DNA of 64,000 bases, taken from NCBI GenBank assembly GCA_016710585.1, contig JADJVN010000046.1:328637-392636 (forward strand), read 5' to 3'. The DNA comes from Saprospiraceae bacterium. GTDB taxonomy: Bacteria > Bacteroidota > Bacteroidia > Chitinophagales > Saprospiraceae. Under the pieces are notes generated by a model that was given only the letters and a program-made list of their open reading frames with translations, did no database searches and had not been told where the DNA came from. Shown piece after piece: positions 33,973 through 42,754 of the stretch. Position numbers and translations under genes: made by a program. Every line of letters begins with the position of its first letter. Positions within the stretch are counted from its first letter, which is position 1.

Positions 33973-35289
33973 ATGCGTATAATTTTAACTTTCTTGATAT
34001 TATTTAATACAATACAATTTTTGTCAGCCCAATCTCTATATTTTCCACCTCGCAATAATGCAGATTGGGAAAGGCTCGATCCTAAATCCTTGAATTGGTG
34101 TCAATCCAAGATTGATGAATTGTATCAGTATTTAGATAGTTCTAATAGTAAAGCATTCATACTTCTTAAAGATGGAAAAATTGTATTGGAAAAATACTAC
34201 GACAATTTCACTAAAGATAGCTTCCATCTCTGGAATTCAGCGGGCAAAACTTTGACAGGTTTCGGTATAGGGATAGCACAACAAGAAGGAAGCTTAAACA
34301 TTAATGACGTAAGCTCAAAATATCTTGGTAGTGGATGGTCTTCTTGTACGCTAGAGCAAGAACAAAAAATCACAATTAAAAATCACATCAGTATGACAAC
34401 AGGACTAGATGATTCTGTTCCAAATTCTGATTGTTCTGAACCTTCATGTTTAATCTATAAAGCAGATGCTGGAACAAGATGGGCATACCATAATGGTCCA
34501 TACACAATCCTAGACCAAGTCATTGCAAATGCTACTCAACTAAGTTTAAATAGTTTTATCAATAGTAGAATTATGAGTCCAATTGGCGGTGCTGGTCTCT
34601 ATTATAAGTTTGGCAATAATAATGTATATATTAGTAATACTTACACCATGGCTAGATTTGGTTTATTATTATTAGCTAAAGGTCGGTGGAATAATAATTT
34701 AATTATGAAAGATTCAGTTTATTTAAATAATATGTTGAATTCATCGCAAAGCCTAAATCCAGCTTATGGATACCTTACTTGGCTCAATGGTAAATCCTCA
34801 TATAAATTACCTGGCTTACAATTCCAATTTCAAGGATATTTAAATCCAGACGCTCCTGAAGATGTATTTGCTGCACTTGGTAAAGATGGCCAAGTCATTA
34901 ATGTTTCACCAAGCAAAAATATTGTTTTTATAAGAATAGGAGATGCACCAGATGTTTCTAATTTTGTTCCAAATATTTATAACAATTCAATTTGGATTAA
35001 AATCCTAAATTTAAATTGCCCCAGTTCAGTGAATGAAAAGACTCAAGACTTTTCAAAATTAATAATTTACAACAATCAAACTAAAAAATTAACAATCAAG
35101 AATAAAACCCTAGAATATTTTACTGAGATATCATTATACAATATCAATGGCAACCACTTAAATACTTATAAAATTTCTAAAATTATTGACAACTCCATTG
35201 ATTTAAGTCATCTCAATTCAGGTGTATACTTAGTTAATTATAAATCAAATACTACATTCCACACACAAAAAATTTTAATTGCGTATTAA
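33973..35289 (+). CDS. T9SS-secreted serine hydrolase, beta-lactamase/class C type
   Basis: A 438-residue protein from this start; an in-frame ATG at 33940 would add 11 residues ahead of a clean signal peptide, so I prefer 33973. The serine motif is WNSAGKTLTG (S-x-x-K) and the second motif AYHNGPY (Y-x-N), both typical of the beta-lactamase/DD-peptidase class C fold, which includes esterases and peptidases. ISMTTGLDD is a further family block. The last about 75 residues (LIIYNNQ to SGVYLVNYKS) form a T9SS sorting domain. The substrate cannot be told. Confidence 0.83.
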   Translation: MRIILTFLILFNTIQFLSAQSLYFPPRNNADWERLDPKSLNWCQSKIDELYQYLDSSNSKAFILLKDGKIVLEKYYDNFTKDSFHLWNSAGKTLTGFGIGIAQQEGSLNINDVSSKYLGSGWSSCTLEQEQKITIKNHISMTTGLDDSVPNSDCSEPSCLIYKADAGTRWAYHNGPYTILDQVIANATQLSLNSFINSRIMSPIGGAGLYYKFGNNNVYISNTYTMARFGLLLLAKGRWNNNLIMKDSVYLNNMLNSSQSLNPAYGYLTWLNGKSSYKLPGLQFQFQGYLNPDAPEDVFAALGKDGQVINVSPSKNIVFIRIGDAPDVSNFVPNIYNNSIWIKILNLNCPSSVNEKTQDFSKLIIYNNQTKKLTIKNKTLEYFTEISLYNINGNHLNTYKISKIIDNSIDLSHLNSGVYLVNYKSNTTFHTQKILIAY

Positions 35290-35311
35290 AATTAAAATTT
35301 TACTTACAAGT

Positions 35312-36127
35312 TTAATTTAAACTTCGCAATTGTTTCTCAATATCGCTAAGGAAAATTTGATCTGGCATGATAACATATGGATCTTTTCGATGATTTTGTG
35401 GATAAAGCATTTTAGCTTTTTCAAAATATGTTTTCGCCTTAATTTTATCTCCATGCCCTAAGGCACATAAGCCTAGATAATAATATGTGTCAGGAAAATT
35501 TGGATATTGAGGTAGCTGTAGTTCCATATAATGTGTAGCAGAATCGACTTGATTTTTGCTCATATAACAAACTGCTAGATGTAAATAATCATATGTTCCA
35601 ACACCACCTTCAGCTTTACCTTCATCTATTGCCATCTTAATTTCAGAAATGGCTTGATCTACTTTTCCTAACTCTCGATAACAAAGTCCCTTTTGTATTC
35701 TTAAATTATATTCTCCATTAGGATTGAATCCAAGATGTCCTGATTTTTTAAGATCGAGTTTCTTAAAATCTGATAATGCTGACTCATAATCATGCAAGAA
35801 TTCAAATAAACAAGCACCTCGATATCCTAGGTAAGTTTTTGGATCAAGAGCGACAGCTTTATCTAAGTATTTTCTCCAATTATAATAATCACCTCTTTTA
35901 AGATAAGGAACAGAAAGAGAATGCCATGCACTAGCAAGTTCAGGACAAAGGCTAGTAGCTTTTGTACATAATTCCATGGACTGCTTAGAGCCTTGAGGGT
36001 ATCTATTAGCACTTTCCAATGTTAAACATGCTTTCCTGCAAGGTGAATTCTCTGGATACAGATTACAATTTTGAGCATCTAGCCCTAATGAAGATAAAAG
36101 TATAACTAAAAAGAATTCTAATCTCAT
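35312..36127 (-). CDS. Exported tetratricopeptide-repeat protein
   Basis: A 271-residue protein with a signal peptide (about 1-18), a cysteine-bearing start and at least four TPR motifs (AWHSLSVPYLKRGDYYNWRKY, KGLCYRELGKVDQAISEIK, YYYLGLCALGHGDKIKAKTYFEKA). TPR arrays bind other proteins. Its ATG overlaps the upstream gene's TGA by four bases, placing it third in an operon after an OmpA-type lipoprotein and a TonB-C-like lipoprotein. Envelope assembly or signalling is a guess; no specific partner is shown. Confidence 0.75.
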   Translation of the reverse strand: MRLEFFLVILLSSLGLDAQNCNLYPENSPCRKACLTLESANRYPQGSKQSMELCTKATSLCPELASAWHSLSVPYLKRGDYYNWRKYLDKAVALDPKTYLGYRGACLFEFLHDYESALSDFKKLDLKKSGHLGFNPNGEYNLRIQKGLCYRELGKVDQAISEIKMAIDEGKAEGGVGTYDYLHLAVCYMSKNQVDSATHYMELQLPQYPNFPDTYYYLGLCALGHGDKIKAKTYFEKAKMLYPQNHRKDPYVIMPDQIFLSDIEKQLRSLN

Positions 36128-36627
36128 GGTGTAATAGTTTTGATCATTCCATCTCCTATTTGCATCGTAATATACATATATGAATCATATTTCTTTCCAT
36201 CTTTTTCTCCAGGAATCCAATCTGAAAGACTTTTGATTATATCAACAATGTAAGTTTTAAATGTTGGTGAAAATTTTTTTTCTTGATAATTCTTGTCTAC
36301 CTCCATTACTCTAAAGCGATCTGTTTTACCTTCACAATTAACCACAAATCTAACTGTTAAAATTCCACTTTGAGTTATGTAGTCATTATTGAATCTGAAT
36401 TTATCATAAATTTCTTCGTACAAAGCTTTTCTACCATCCTTATAATCTGTATTGACGCTGTAATATTGTACAATATTCTTTGAATCGCATAAATTAAAAT
36501 CCTTTCGATCAAGGCTAGGATCAAAATTAATATCCCCAATATTTTCAGGAAATTTACTTTCTACTTTTTTACAAGAGCCAAGAATTAGCAAATTCAATAT
36601 TATAAAAATACAAGTGTAAATTTTCAT
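36124..36627 (-). CDS. Lipoprotein with TonB C-terminal-like domain
   Basis: A 167-residue lipoprotein from the ATG at 36627, which gives a standard lipoprotein leader ending LILGSC; a TTG seven codons upstream is less likely. The C-terminal half (GILTVRFVVNCEGKTDRFRV to SYMYITMQI) has the G.l.v.F.V...G...........W.P....Gk pattern of TonB-C/energy-transducer domains. There is no proline-rich spanning region, so it is not a classical TonB. It is eight bases downstream of the OmpA-type gene and overlaps the TPR gene. Confidence 0.6.
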   Translation of the reverse strand: MKIYTCIFIILNLLILGSCKKVESKFPENIGDINFDPSLDRKDFNLCDSKNIVQYYSVNTDYKDGRKALYEEIYDKFRFNNDYITQSGILTVRFVVNCEGKTDRFRVMEVDKNYQEKKFSPTFKTYIVDIIKSLSDWIPGEKDGKKYDSYMYITMQIGDGMIKTITP

Positions 36628-36634
36628 CAATGAT

Positions 36635-37525
36635 TTATTTTGATTCAAGTAATTTAAAGAACTGATCCAATTTTGGCAAGATAATAATTTCTGTTCTTCT
36701 ATTTATCTTTCTTCCCTCTACAGTTGCATTGTCAGATTTGGGTACAAATTCTGACCTACCTCCTGCTGTCATTCTTGACGGATTAACTTTGTATTTATTT
36801 TGTAAAACTCTAACTACAGCAGTGGCTCGCTTTGTACTAAGATCCCAATTATCAGCCATACATTCTGAGCTGATAGGAATATTATCTGTATGACCTTCGA
36901 CCAAGATTTCTAGTTCATAATGGTCATTAACTACTTTTGCTATTTTCTCAAGAACAGAATTGGCCTGGTCATTAATCACCGCACTTCCAGATTTATATAG
37001 CATTTTATCAGACAACGAAATATACACGACGCCTTTTTTAACTTCTATATTAATATCGTCTGAAGGGACATCAGATAATGAACGTTTCAAATTCATAACT
37101 AAAGCTAAATTTACAGAATCCTTTCTTTGAATATTCGTTGTCATAGTTGAAATTTGCTTATCTTTCTCATTAATCGCATCCAAAGATCTTTTTATATTTT
37201 CAGCCCCAGTTACACTTACCACAGATAAGTCCGATAAACGATCTAATAGATTGGTATTAGTTCGCTTAATAAAATCCAATTGCTCCTCCAGAGATTTTAT
37301 TTTTAACAAATCAGAACTTCGTTCATTTTCTAAATTACCGAATTTAGAAGAATAATCACCCATTAATTGTTTTTTTTCTTGCTCACAGGCAATTTGATTT
37401 TCTTTGCATTTTTCTAATGCAACTTTATAATCTTCTAGTTCAGCCCGAACTGATTTAAATTTTTTACTTGACACACAAGAAAATGTAAACAATGCTATGA
37501 ACAATAAAGAAAAAATCTGCTTCAT
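36635..37525 (-). CDS. OmpA-family peptidoglycan-binding lipoprotein
   Basis: A 296-residue protein with a lipoprotein leader (LFTFSC), a long coiled coil (about 25-130) and a C-terminal OmpA domain: EILVEGHTDNIPISS (about 207-221) with NWDLSTKRATAVVRVL and RKINRRTEIII, the peptidoglycan diaminopimelate-binding region. It probably tethers the outer membrane to the cell wall. It is the first gene of the three-gene OmpA/TonB-C/TPR unit. The coiled coil resembles that of other Bacteroidota envelope stalk proteins. Confidence 0.85.
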   Translation of the reverse strand: MKQIFSLLFIALFTFSCVSSKKFKSVRAELEDYKVALEKCKENQIACEQEKKQLMGDYSSKFGNLENERSSDLLKIKSLEEQLDFIKRTNTNLLDRLSDLSVVSVTGAENIKRSLDAINEKDKQISTMTTNIQRKDSVNLALVMNLKRSLSDVPSDDINIEVKKGVVYISLSDKMLYKSGSAVINDQANSVLEKIAKVVNDHYELEILVEGHTDNIPISSECMADNWDLSTKRATAVVRVLQNKYKVNPSRMTAGGRSEFVPKSDNATVEGRKINRRTEIIILPKLDQFFKLLESK

Positions 37526-37707
37526 ACGGTTGATTTTTTAAAGTTATAAAATACTGGTTGTAAATTGTAAAAAATAAAACTGCTAAGAATAAAATCTTAC
37601 ATAATTATTTCAAACACTACCACATCAAATTAAAATGTAATAATTAAACACAATAATAGAATATATTCTTTTAATAATACATACCTTTACAAAAAAATTA
37701 ACAATTC

Positions 37708-38082
37708 TTGGAAACTAATGCATTGAATGTTTTTGGCAAATCATTAGAGAAATGCAGCATGGATCCATTAACTGGATTTTATCGTGATGCTTGTTGTACC
37801 ACAGGTGTAGAAGATATAGGAATGCATACAGTTTGTATTGTAGCAGATATAGAATTTCTTCAATTTTCAAAAGATCGAGGCAATGATTTATCGACACCAA
37901 GGCCTGAATTCATGTTTGCAGGTGTAAAACCAGGCGATAGATGGTGTCTTTGTGCATTGAGATGGATAGAGGCATTTGAAGCAGGATTCGCTCCTAATGT
38001 AGTTCTAGAATCAACAAATATTGATGTACTTAAGTATATTCCATTTGAAGACTTATTAGAATACAAACACAGTACTTCTTAA
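37708..38082 (+). CDS. DUF2237 family protein (TTG start)
   Basis: A 124-residue protein with the DUF2237 pattern: NVFGKSLEKCSMDPLTGFYRDACC near the N-terminus, DIGMHTVCIVAD, NDLSTPRPEFMFAGVKPGDRWCLCALRW and APNVVLESTN. Its function is unknown. An in-frame TAA at 37699 and the lack of any ATG before the conserved region leave TTG at 37708 as the first likely start. The downstream gene is convergent with seven bases between stops. Confidence 0.85.
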   Translation: METNALNVFGKSLEKCSMDPLTGFYRDACCTTGVEDIGMHTVCIVADIEFLQFSKDRGNDLSTPRPEFMFAGVKPGDRWCLCALRWIEAFEAGFAPNVVLESTNIDVLKYIPFEDLLEYKHSTS

Positions 38083-38089
38083 TTAGTAT

Positions 38090-38767
38090 CTACTTATCAG
38101 AATTGTTTGCAGAAAAATATTTTTTAATAATTGACTCCGCCCATTTTTGTCCACCAAATCCAAATGCAATAGCAAATGCTAAGCCTACAGAACCAAAAAA
38201 TATACTTACTAAATTTGAAATAATTCCCTCTCCTATTCCAATTTGTGTCAACGCTATTGCAATTGTAAAAAAAGAAATTGAATAGAATACCAGTTTTCCT
38301 ACTAAAGAAGGATTTTCAAAATTATTTTCTTCCAAACTACTCACGACAAGACTACTTATAAACTCAGCCAAATAAAAGCCAAGAATTATCACTACACATG
38401 CGATCAGAAGATTAGGAATAAATAAAATAATTTGATTTAATAGATCTGAAACGATCTGAAACCCTAAAGAATTAAAGAAACCAACAAGCACTATCAATAT
38501 AATTGCCCAAAAACAGATTGATGAAAGGATGCCTGAAAATCCTTTTTTAATACCTCTTTTCTCAAGAAAGGTGTGGACACCAGACTTTTTAGCCAAATTA
38601 TCAATCCCAAAAGCATGACTCAAACGCCAGACAATCCATTGTATAATTTTTGCAACCACCCACCCAATAATGAGTATGAGAAATGCATTGATCAATTGAG
38701 GGATAAAAAATCCAATTGAATTAATTGAATTTACTGATGAATTAACAATTTCGTCCCAGATATTCAT
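38090..38767 (-). CDS. Small mechanosensitive-channel-like membrane protein (conserved TM helix repeats)
   Basis: A 225-residue protein with about five hydrophobic helices. LINAFLILIIGWVVAKIIQWIVWR (about 25-48) and LLIACVVIILGFYLAEFISSLV (about 119-140) are repeated 'conserved TM helix' units, and GLAFAIAFGFGGQKWAESII resembles the pore helix end of the MscS-related CmpX group. It lacks the large cytoplasmic MscS beta domain. A small channel is probable; gating is unknown. Confidence 0.7.
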   Translation of the reverse strand: MNIWDEIVNSSVNSINSIGFFIPQLINAFLILIIGWVVAKIIQWIVWRLSHAFGIDNLAKKSGVHTFLEKRGIKKGFSGILSSICFWAIILIVLVGFFNSLGFQIVSDLLNQIILFIPNLLIACVVIILGFYLAEFISSLVVSSLEENNFENPSLVGKLVFYSISFFTIAIALTQIGIGEGIISNLVSIFFGSVGLAFAIAFGFGGQKWAESIIKKYFSANNSDK

Positions 38768-38905
38768 ATTTTAGATATATTTATTGGCATAGCAAACCTA
38801 CGAATAATACTATAAAATTACAATAAAATTTATATGAGAACCAATAAATAACAATTCATTTACTATAGATTGTTGAGGTTTTACAAGAAAAATGCATACT
38901 AAATA

Positions 38906-40024
38906 TTACTGTATTTCCAAGTCTTCTGTAATCTTGCGGATGACTTTTATTTCACTGAGAAAGACTCTGGCAACCACTCTAAAAATAGTATAAAATGGGA
39001 TTGCTACCACCATTCCAATTATTCCACCAATACGTGCGCCAAGCATGATGACAATAAATATTTCTAAGGGATGTGCTTGTACTCTTTTCGAAAAAATATA
39101 AGGTTGTATTACAAAATCATCCAACAACTTTACAATTGCAAAAACGATCAATACATTTGCCAATAATGGTAAGGTTTGGTCATAAAAATTCATATTCAAA
39201 TTGGATGAAATCGTCAAGAGACAAGCAAATGCAGCTCCTATCACAGGCCCCAAGTATGGAATGATATTCATGATGGCATAGAAAAAAGCAATTAACAGAG
39301 AGTTAGATATCCCCAATAAACTTAACATCAAATAGGTTAACACCATTAAAATAAACATCTGTATTGCGATTCCTCCAAAATATTTCGTAAGCAAATTACT
39401 TATATCGTCAATAACATCACTGACCTGTTTTTCAGCTTTAGTAGGAACAGCAGCAATAATAATTTCTGTAAACAAATCCCTTTCTTTTAAAAAGAAAAAT
39501 GATATAAAAACGATAGAAAAAACACCTATAATTATATGACCAGCTTGATTGAGCAAATTCCCAAAAAAAGAAGAAATAACACTTGGGTCAAAAAATCCAC
39601 CCAAGAAATTTTTCACTTGATCAGCAGCACTTGGTCCAGGTTCTAATCCCATTGTTCGAAGCCAAGTATTTATTCGTTCTATGGGTTCTTGCAGCGCGAG
39701 TGAAATTGAATTAAAATCAACTTTAGATAATACTACTGCTTGTTTGATAATGACAGGAACAAATAAGTATAACATTGATCCTATAATTCCAAAAATAATA
39801 AATATAGTAAGTAGTGCAGCTATTGATTTTCCAATTTTAAATTTGACTAGTTTTAATTTAATGAGAAAAAATGTCATAATTGGTTGTCCGACCATACTTA
39901 TAACCCATGAAACTAAAATAAAACTTACAACTTCTGCAAAATACCTTAATATAAAAAATAAGGCAACTAATAGAACAAAACCGATTATATAACGACCATA
40001 CTTTTGTAGATAACTTGATATCAC
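38906..40024 (-). CDS. AI-2E family transporter (PerM-type permease)
   Basis: A 372-residue protein with about eight helices in the typical arrangement: three N-terminal helices, a long soluble segment with amphipathic helices (about 100-160), and C-terminal helices carrying AFFYAIMNIIPYLGPVIGA and VHPLEIFIVIMLGARIGGIIGMVVAIPFYTI-like blocks. Members include putative quorum-signal and sodium/proton exporters; the name AI-2E does not prove autoinducer export. It starts with GTG, three bases after the ilvE stop, so is probably co-transcribed with ilvE. Confidence 0.88.
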   Translation of the reverse strand: MISSYLQKYGRYIIGFVLLVALFFILRYFAEVVSFILVSWVISMVGQPIMTFFLIKLKLVKFKIGKSIAALLTIFIIFGIIGSMLYLFVPVIIKQAVVLSKVDFNSISLALQEPIERINTWLRTMGLEPGPSAADQVKNFLGGFFDPSVISSFFGNLLNQAGHIIIGVFSIVFISFFFLKERDLFTEIIIAAVPTKAEKQVSDVIDDISNLLTKYFGGIAIQMFILMVLTYLMLSLLGISNSLLIAFFYAIMNIIPYLGPVIGAAFACLLTISSNLNMNFYDQTLPLLANVLIVFAIVKLLDDFVIQPYIFSKRVQAHPLEIFIVIMLGARIGGIIGMVVAIPFYTIFRVVARVFLSEIKVIRKITEDLEIQ

Positions 40025-40027
40025 AGC

Positions 40028-41107
40028 TTATAAAAGTGCTAATTCTTCTTCATATACCGGCATGATCCAATTATGGGTATCTGGGATTCTCCCTTTACGT
40101 ATACCATTAATATCTCGTTTTAACTCCTTTGACAATACAGCTTTATCAATATCAAGTTTTAGATCCACATTTTTATAGCCTATTCGATCTACATTGGCAA
40201 TAACAGCAGCAGTTCCTGCACCAAATACTTCAAGTAACTTGCCATTAGCATGAGCTTTTGCTATTTCTTCCATAGAAACTGGGCGCTCTTCCACAGTGTA
40301 TCCCTTTTCCTTCAATAAGGTAATGATACTATCTCTGGTGATTCCTCTTAAGATTGTACCACTTAGATTCGGAGTAAGTACGACATTATCCAAGACAAAG
40401 AATATATTCATTGTCCCAACTTCTTGCACATACTTAAACTCTTTAGCATCCATCCACATGACTTGGTCATAACCTTTCTCTTTGGCAAGTTTTGTGGGAT
40501 ACAAACTAGCACCATAATTACCTGCTGCTTTAGCCTCACCAACACCACCATCTGCAGCTCTAACAAAATGTTCTTCAACCAATAAACCAATTGGTTTATT
40601 ATAATAAGGACCGGAAGGAAGGGTCATCACCATGAATTTAAAAGTATCAGAAGATCGAACACCGACAAACTCATCCACAGCCATCATAACAGGCCTTAGA
40701 TATAATGCTGATTCCTCCTGTGTAGGTATCCAATTTTTATCAATATTTACCAACTGTTTAATTGACTCAACAAATAAATCCACCGGAATTTCAGGCATAC
40801 ACATTCTAGTAGCGGATGCATTGAATCTATTTGCATGATCCATTGCCCTGAATAATAAAGGGATTCCATTGTCTGTAATAGACGCTTTCATGCCTTCAAA
40901 AATTGCTTGACCGTAATGCCATGCCATTGTTGCTGGATGTAATGGAATTCGACTTAATGGTGAAATTTCAAAATTATTCCACTCTTTTCCATCATAATCC
41001 GCAATAAAAATATGGTCTGCAAATACTTTCCCAAAAGGAATGTTGTTAAAATCAACAGATGAAAGCTTTGAATCTTTTGTAAGTGTCTTGGAAATTTTAT
41101 ACTCCAT
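40028..41107 (-). CDS. ilvE: Branched-chain amino acid aminotransferase
   Basis: Catalyses the last step of leucine, isoleucine and valine synthesis and the first of their breakdown, using PLP. This 359-residue protein is the longer type II form. HPATMAWHYGQAIFEGMKA (about 57-75), ESALYLRPVMMA, and GEAKAAGNYGASLYPTKLAKEKGYDQVMWMD (the Lys in the AKAAGNY region binds PLP) are diagnostic. A perfect -7 box lies upstream at 41125-41132. Followed after three bases by an AI-2E-family gene. Confidence 0.95.
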   Translation of the reverse strand: MEYKISKTLTKDSKLSSVDFNNIPFGKVFADHIFIADYDGKEWNNFEISPLSRIPLHPATMAWHYGQAIFEGMKASITDNGIPLLFRAMDHANRFNASATRMCMPEIPVDLFVESIKQLVNIDKNWIPTQEESALYLRPVMMAVDEFVGVRSSDTFKFMVMTLPSGPYYNKPIGLLVEEHFVRAADGGVGEAKAAGNYGASLYPTKLAKEKGYDQVMWMDAKEFKYVQEVGTMNIFFVLDNVVLTPNLSGTILRGITRDSIITLLKEKGYTVEERPVSMEEIAKAHANGKLLEVFGAGTAAVIANVDRIGYKNVDLKLDIDKAVLSKELKRDINGIRKGRIPDTHNWIMPVYEEELALL

Positions 41108-41124
41108 AAAAATTGGCTTTGATA

Positions 41125-41132
41125 CAAAGGTA
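41125..41132 (-). promoter_or_regulatory. ilvE: Candidate -7 box of ilvE (TACCTTTG)
   Basis: Perfect TAnnTTTG on the minus strand, about 18 bases before the ilvE start. It lies back-to-back with a plus-strand TACCTTTA at 41153-41160, so the two divergent promoters would share a short region. Confidence 0.45.
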
Positions 41133-41152
41133 AGTTTTTTAATAAATATTCA

Positions 41153-41160
41153 TACCTTTA
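41153..41160 (+). promoter_or_regulatory. Candidate -7 box (TACCTTTA) upstream of the rdgB unit
   Basis: Seven of eight positions match TAnnTTTG, 29 bases before the TTG start at 41189. No -33 element is obvious. The partner divergent box for ilvE is 20 bases away. Confidence 0.3.
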
Positions 41161-41188
41161 GACTAATATTAAATAAAAGAATTGAATC

Positions 41189-41611
41189 TTGGAGCATTAT
41201 CAGAGTAAAAATCACTTCTACGATATTCTAGAATCCGTAGTTATTGATACTGGCAATTATAAATCAATAGTCTTAGTAAGTTCAGAGATTGAGAACAATA
41301 ATTCGTATAAGTCTTTTATACTTAATGTATTAAAAGCTGCTAAACTCAATATTGATGAAAACTGTCAATATTCTGTTTTACTTCCAGAAGTTCAATATAG
41401 ATTTATAACAGATAAATCTGCTTCTACTATAAAATTCCTATGTTTTGGCATTGAGGGTAAACAATTAGGACTTCAGATTGAATCATCTAAGAATACCTTT
41501 TTTCGATTGGATAATCTAGAGATGGTTTTTGGGGAAAATCCAGAAAAGTATAAGTCAGAAAATTTGAAAAGAGCACTTTGGGAAGCAGTAAAAAAACTAT
41601 TCAATATTTGA
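41189..41611 (+). CDS. Small protein upstream of rdgB, function unknown
   Basis: A 140-residue protein, four bases upstream of rdgB. I do not recognise it confidently. The pattern of a buried beta strand (YKSIVLVSS), then FILNVLKAAKL, then IKFLCFGIEGKQL, then a C-terminal LKRALWEAVKKLFN loosely recalls the order of elements in HolD, the psi subunit of DNA polymerase III; this is a weak resemblance. A stop (TGA) sits just upstream in frame, leaving TTG at 41189 as the likely start. The cytoplasmic location is inferred from the lack of a leader. Confidence 0.6.
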   Translation: MEHYQSKNHFYDILESVVIDTGNYKSIVLVSSEIENNNSYKSFILNVLKAAKLNIDENCQYSVLLPEVQYRFITDKSASTIKFLCFGIEGKQLGLQIESSKNTFFRLDNLEMVFGENPEKYKSENLKRALWEAVKKLFNI

Positions 41612-41615
41612 TCAC

Positions 41616-42197
41616 ATGGAATTAATTTTTGCAAGTCACAATGTTCACAAGTCTAAAGAAATTAATCAAATTATTGGAGCAGATTTTATCGTTAAAAGCT
41701 TGGCTGAAATATCTTGGTATGATGAAATTGATGAATTTGGAGTTACTCTTGAAGAAAATGCTCAAATCAAAGCTAGAGAAATTTACACTAAATTACTCTT
41801 GGATTGTTTCGCAGAAGATACAGGCCTAGAAGTAGAAGCATTAGGCAATAAACCTGGAGTTCACACTGCCCGATATGCTGGAGATTCAAAAGATGCCAAT
41901 GAAAATATGAACTTACTTTTAGAAAATCTTCAAAATACTGAAAATCGAAAAGCCAGATTTCGAACAGTAATTTGCCTAATATGTAAAGAACAGGAGATAT
42001 TATTTGAAGGAATCCTCAATGGAAAAATTGGATTGCAAAAGAATGGAAATAATGGATTTGGATATGACCCTATCTTCATTCCAGAAGGTTTTGATATTAG
42101 CCTAGCGGAGATGGATGAAAAGACGAAAAATACAATAAGTCATCGCAAAAAGGCAATACAAAAAATGCAAGTTTGGTTAAAACAAAGTCAAGCTTAA
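41616..42197 (+). CDS. rdgB: Non-canonical purine NTP pyrophosphatase (RdgB/HAM1)
   Basis: Hydrolyses dITP, XTP and similar nucleotides to keep them out of DNA. The N-terminal ELIFASHNVHKSKEI (2-16), FAEDTGLEVEALGNKPGVHTARYAG (about 67-91), NNGFGYDPIFIPEG and the C-terminal TISHRKKA are the four conserved blocks of this family. Normal length at 193 residues. The stop is five bases from the convergent MORN-repeat gene. Confidence 0.94.
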   Translation: MELIFASHNVHKSKEINQIIGADFIVKSLAEISWYDEIDEFGVTLEENAQIKAREIYTKLLLDCFAEDTGLEVEALGNKPGVHTARYAGDSKDANENMNLLLENLQNTENRKARFRTVICLICKEQEILFEGILNGKIGLQKNGNNGFGYDPIFIPEGFDISLAEMDEKTKNTISHRKKAIQKMQVWLKQSQA

Positions 42198-42202
42198 ATG
42201 AA

Positions 42203-42667
42203 TTATTGTGTGCTTACTTTTTTTACAAAATCTGTAATACTCACTATTGAATCCATTTTATAAATAGTTTCAAACTCTAGGCTATCACTTTCAGACCAAC
42301 GCTGAAAAACACCATTCTTTAAATTATCTGAATATTGTGAAGTGTATCGTTTTTTTCCACTTTTATAAAACACAGTATCATTACCATTTACTTTTCCATT
42401 CAAATAAAATTGTACTTCTTTCAATTCACCAGTTTCATAATAAGTAACAGCTTTACCATCTTCTTTGCCATTGACAAAATTCTTTTTTGTCATCAACTCA
42501 CCAGTATTATAATATTGTAAATACTCTCCTTCTATTTTATCTTTCTTTGTTTTATAAACTTCTCTTTTACTTCCATCTGGATAAAAGGTAGTAACGCTAG
42601 GGTTTTCATTTTTACAAGAGTAATAAAAGGCAAGAATTGTAAAAAATAAATAATATTGCTTCTTCAT
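42203..42667 (-). CDS. MORN-repeat (YwqK-like) lipoprotein
   Basis: A 154-residue protein from the ATG at 42667; a TTG three codons earlier is possible but breaks the leader. The lipoprotein leader ends FYYSC. At least three imperfect repeats follow of the type G.....Yy.tGel......f.nGk..G (GEYLQYYNTGELMTKKNFVNGKEDG, then AVTYYETGELKEVQFYLNGKVNG, then DTVFYKSGKKRYT). These MORN_2-type repeats occur in YwqK-family antitoxin-like and surface proteins; no toxin gene is adjacent, so an antitoxin role is not supported. Confidence 0.75.
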   Translation of the reverse strand: MKKQYYLFFTILAFYYSCKNENPSVTTFYPDGSKREVYKTKKDKIEGEYLQYYNTGELMTKKNFVNGKEDGKAVTYYETGELKEVQFYLNGKVNGNDTVFYKSGKKRYTSQYSDNLKNGVFQRWSESDSLEFETIYKMDSIVSITDFVKKVSTQ

Positions 42668-42754
42668 AAAAATCAATTATATTCAAATGAATTTGCAAAT
42701 AAAAGAAAAAATCATTGACTTATGTGTAATTACAAATGTATTAACTTATTAAAA

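Noticed and set aside
35308..35324. A/T palindrome at the TPR gene's end (AAGTTTA-att-TAAACTT)
   Set aside because: Nearly all A-T pairs and a weak following T tract; too weak to call a terminator.
38906..40024. AI-2 quorum-signal exporter
   Set aside because: The family name is broad; no luxS or other signalling gene is near, so I kept only the family call.
42203..42667. YwqK-like MORN protein as an antitoxin
   Set aside because: No toxin-like gene is adjacent and the protein has a lipoprotein leader, which does not suit a cytoplasmic antitoxin.
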